Shown in pieces: positions 62,009 to 64,000 of a DNA stretch of 64,000 nt; within the stretch, counting starts at the first letter, position 1; every line of letters starts with the position of its first letter. This stretch comes from JAOAPG01 sp963791575 (GTDB taxonomy: Bacteria; Acidobacteriota; Terriglobia; Terriglobales; Acidobacteriaceae). The notes beneath the pieces are model-generated. The model was not told the DNA's origin, ran no database searches, and saw only the letters and a program-made list of their open reading frames with translations. The position numbers and the translations under genes are program-made. The stretch is from assembly GCA_963791575.1 (NCBI GenBank), contig CAWBSY010000001.1:1-64000 (forward strand), in the 5' to 3' direction.

Positions 62009-64000
62009 CTATTCCTTAGAACTCGACCAGCGGAACCCGAGCGCGAAACTGGGCCCATAGAACTCGCGCTGGATGGGATATTGTGCGCTGCCTTGATAGA
62101 ACCCAAACACCTCATTGTTCAGATTCAGTATTGAGGCAACGAGCTTGAGTCTGGGTTTAATGCGGAAACTCCCTTGCAAATCTAACTGCGTATGCGCATA
62201 GGTGTATTGATCTCCATTTGGACCCTTTACTCCCAATGGAGCGCCATCCACATATCCGTATTGGTAGATGTAGGCGGCATTATGCGTAAGCCCCAAGCGA
62301 GCGGAAACCCGGCGTTTGTCATAAGTGAGACCAATGTTCCAATTGTTCGGGCCTTGTCGCACCAGTGCTGGATCGAGGGCTCGTTGCGGTACTACCGCCC
62401 TCGATACAGTGTGGCTGTAGTTTGCTGAGAATCCGATACCGTTCAGGAATCCGGGTAAGAAGGTCAGAAGTTGCTGATACGCCGCCTCGACTCCCAATAT
62501 GTGAGCTGTCGTCCCATTGACAGGTTGGACTTGTGTAAACCCATTAAAATTGCCAGATGTAATGGGACTGGTAACGGAGAAAATGGGAGCTTGCAGATCC
62601 TTGTAAAACACGCCGGCTTGAATAATGCCGACTGGCTTCAAGTAATGCTCCGCCAGGAGGTCAAAATTGTTCGCAGTGGTTGGTTTTAACGCCGGATTAC
62701 CGACTGCGATCTGCTGATCTATGTCGCTCTCAAGAATGTATGGAGGAAGGTCCGAGAAGTTGGGGCGAGCAAGCGCTCTGAAATAACCAGCACGTAAACT
62801 GGTGGTCGGAGTCAAGGCGTATTGCAAATTTACGCTGGGCAGAGGAGTTACATAAGTATTATTCCCTGAAACAGGGTTGGTTGAGACGTAGTGACCGTTA
62901 GTATCAAAAGTCACATGATAACCGGTAAACGTGGATTGCGTCGTTTCGAAGCGTACGCCGGTCTCTATCCGAGCTCGGCCAAACGTGAGGGCATTCATTG
63001 CATATGCCGCATAAATTCTCTCGACCGTATGGTAATTATTAGGGTCCGAACGAGCCCGAGTTTGATCTATATCAAGTGTGACAGACGTAGGATTGGCAGC
63101 TTCAAACGCGAGAATCTTATTGTAATCAGAGAGGGGCGGTAGCGTGTACTGGCCGAAATAGTAATTCGGGTCCTTGGGGCCGTTCCCCAACACTTCGCTA
63201 TACGGCAGTGCCGGACTTCCTGTAGCGACGTACACTGGTTCATAAGTCTTATTGGTTTTATCTCCGTTTCGTATTTTGCCACCAATTTCAAAAGATCCAA
63301 CATGCGAGCCCAAGAGATAATGACGTGCTAAAGCGACACGATCCTTCGAGGTCCAGTTCTCTAACAGGGTCGATAGCACCTACTGTCTTGGTCAGCGTGT
63401 ACAAAGAAGGATCGTTGATGTTTATTCCATTTAATACGGGGAACTTGGGAGTAGAAGGGGTCGAAGTATCAATCCCAAACGCCACGTTGGATGGACTGCT
63501 GAAGTACGTACTAGGAAACTGACCATCCTGCCGCTCTCGCGAGATTCCCACTTGATAGTCCAAGAAATACTTTTGGAAGTTCAGTCTTTCGCCTGCGGCA
63601 ATGCTATAGATCCTTTGCTCGGGTGTGCGATTGAGGTGTCTCAGCACCACATTGCCTGTGCTGTCCGAGGTTGACTGGGTCAGGAGATTGCCAACGTTCT
63701 CCTGCACATTCCAGGTATCGCCAAAGTCCTTGAATTCGGAAAATAAGCCACGCACGTATGCGCTAGACCCATTGCTCAGGCGGTAATCGAGACCGCCTGC
63801 AAAACCGTAACGATGCCGCCGGAAGGCATATTCACGCAAATGAATGCCGCTGTATACCGGCACGAATCCACGGCCATCGCCGAAATCATTTGTGCCAGGA
63901 GAAGGTTCGATATCGTTATAGCCGCGCCCGTTATAGTCATAACTGCCGCCGAAAGCAATCCCAAGGCGCTTTTGCGCGCCGAAGCGTTTGCTCGTCGTGG
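62009..64000 (-). pseudogene. TonB-dependent receptor, partial and frameshifted
   Basis: The gene is cut by the window end; the N-terminal plug is outside. The visible barrel reads SKRFGAQKRLGIAFGGSYDY, NDFGDGRGFVPVYSGIHLRE, ERLNFQKYFLDYQVGISRER, then a one-base insertion near 63360-63366 (TVGAIDPV rejoins ENWTSKDRVALARHY). The rest runs TRARIETGVRFE-like (FGRARIETGVRFETTQSTFT) and PLPSVNLQYALTPTTSLRAG, through PNNWNIGLTYDKRRVSARLG, to the end GPSFALGFRWSSSKE. The layout matches the TIGR01782-type TonB-dependent receptors, which often take up oligosaccharides or metal chelates. The two frames give one continuous barrel of about 660 residues here. Confidence 0.8.

Overview
The window looks like chromosomal DNA of an Acidobacteriota member, probably subdivision 1 (Terriglobia/Koribacter-like). 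This rests on four things: the 16S signature regions; GloVer-repeat secreted proteins; Oar-like TonB-dependent receptors with carboxypeptidase-regulatory domains; and intergenic hairpin repeats with a GTGGAGCGGGCACTC core. No plasmid, phage, CRISPR or transposase signal was seen.

Layout. 1-6.3 kb: a small broken membrane-protein gene, a secreted bicupin, a secreted GloVer-repeat protein, repeat-rich intergenic DNA, a PD-(D/E)XK endonuclease-like gene, a secreted unknown with a tiny overlapping ORF, and a DUF433 antitoxin/PIN-like toxin pair whose toxin is frameshifted. 6.3-13.6 kb: one complete rRNA operon (16S, tRNA-Ile, tRNA-Ala, 23S, 5S). It has boxA-like sites, nested processing stems round the 23S and a small membrane-protein ORF in the spacer. 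13.7-17.1 kb: a membrane/soluble pair, a decayed VapBC locus with a duplicated vapC tail, and a frameshifted AlkB-like gene. It closes with a near copy of the 5S 3' end plus its terminator. 17.1-29.7 kb, mostly minus strand: a secreted unknown, homoserine dehydrogenase plus class V aminotransferase, a PPOX-type oxidoreductase, a LytS/LytTR two-component pair, cytochrome P460, a GT39 plus HpnI-like glycosyltransferase operon, a PAS hybrid kinase and a GAF/zinc-ribbon protein. 30-45 kb: a secreted beta-propeller, an AIM24 protein, a winged-helix/Ser-Thr kinase/TPR protein, a second GloVer protein with IPT domains, a MASE1-PAS-GAF-GGDEF cyclase, a REC-PilZ protein, a pseudokinase-TonB fusion, a flap exonuclease and a PH-like protein. 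45-64 kb: an intact and a shattered YVTN propeller, lipoproteins, a secreted hydrolase, a PstS-like protein, a large intact Oar-type receptor, MgtC and a second partial TonB-dependent receptor.

The genes suggest a soil oligotroph with heavy investment in exported beta-propellers, TonB uptake, envelope lipids (hopanoid-type glycosyltransferase) and signalling by c-di-GMP, LytTR and Ser/Thr kinases.

A striking overall property is that about fifteen recognisable genes carry single-base frameshifts, mostly +1 insertions, while long genes beside them are intact. This could be uncorrected long-read error or real decay, and it affects how every broken gene here should be read. All family assignments come from reading motifs by eye, and no database search was run.
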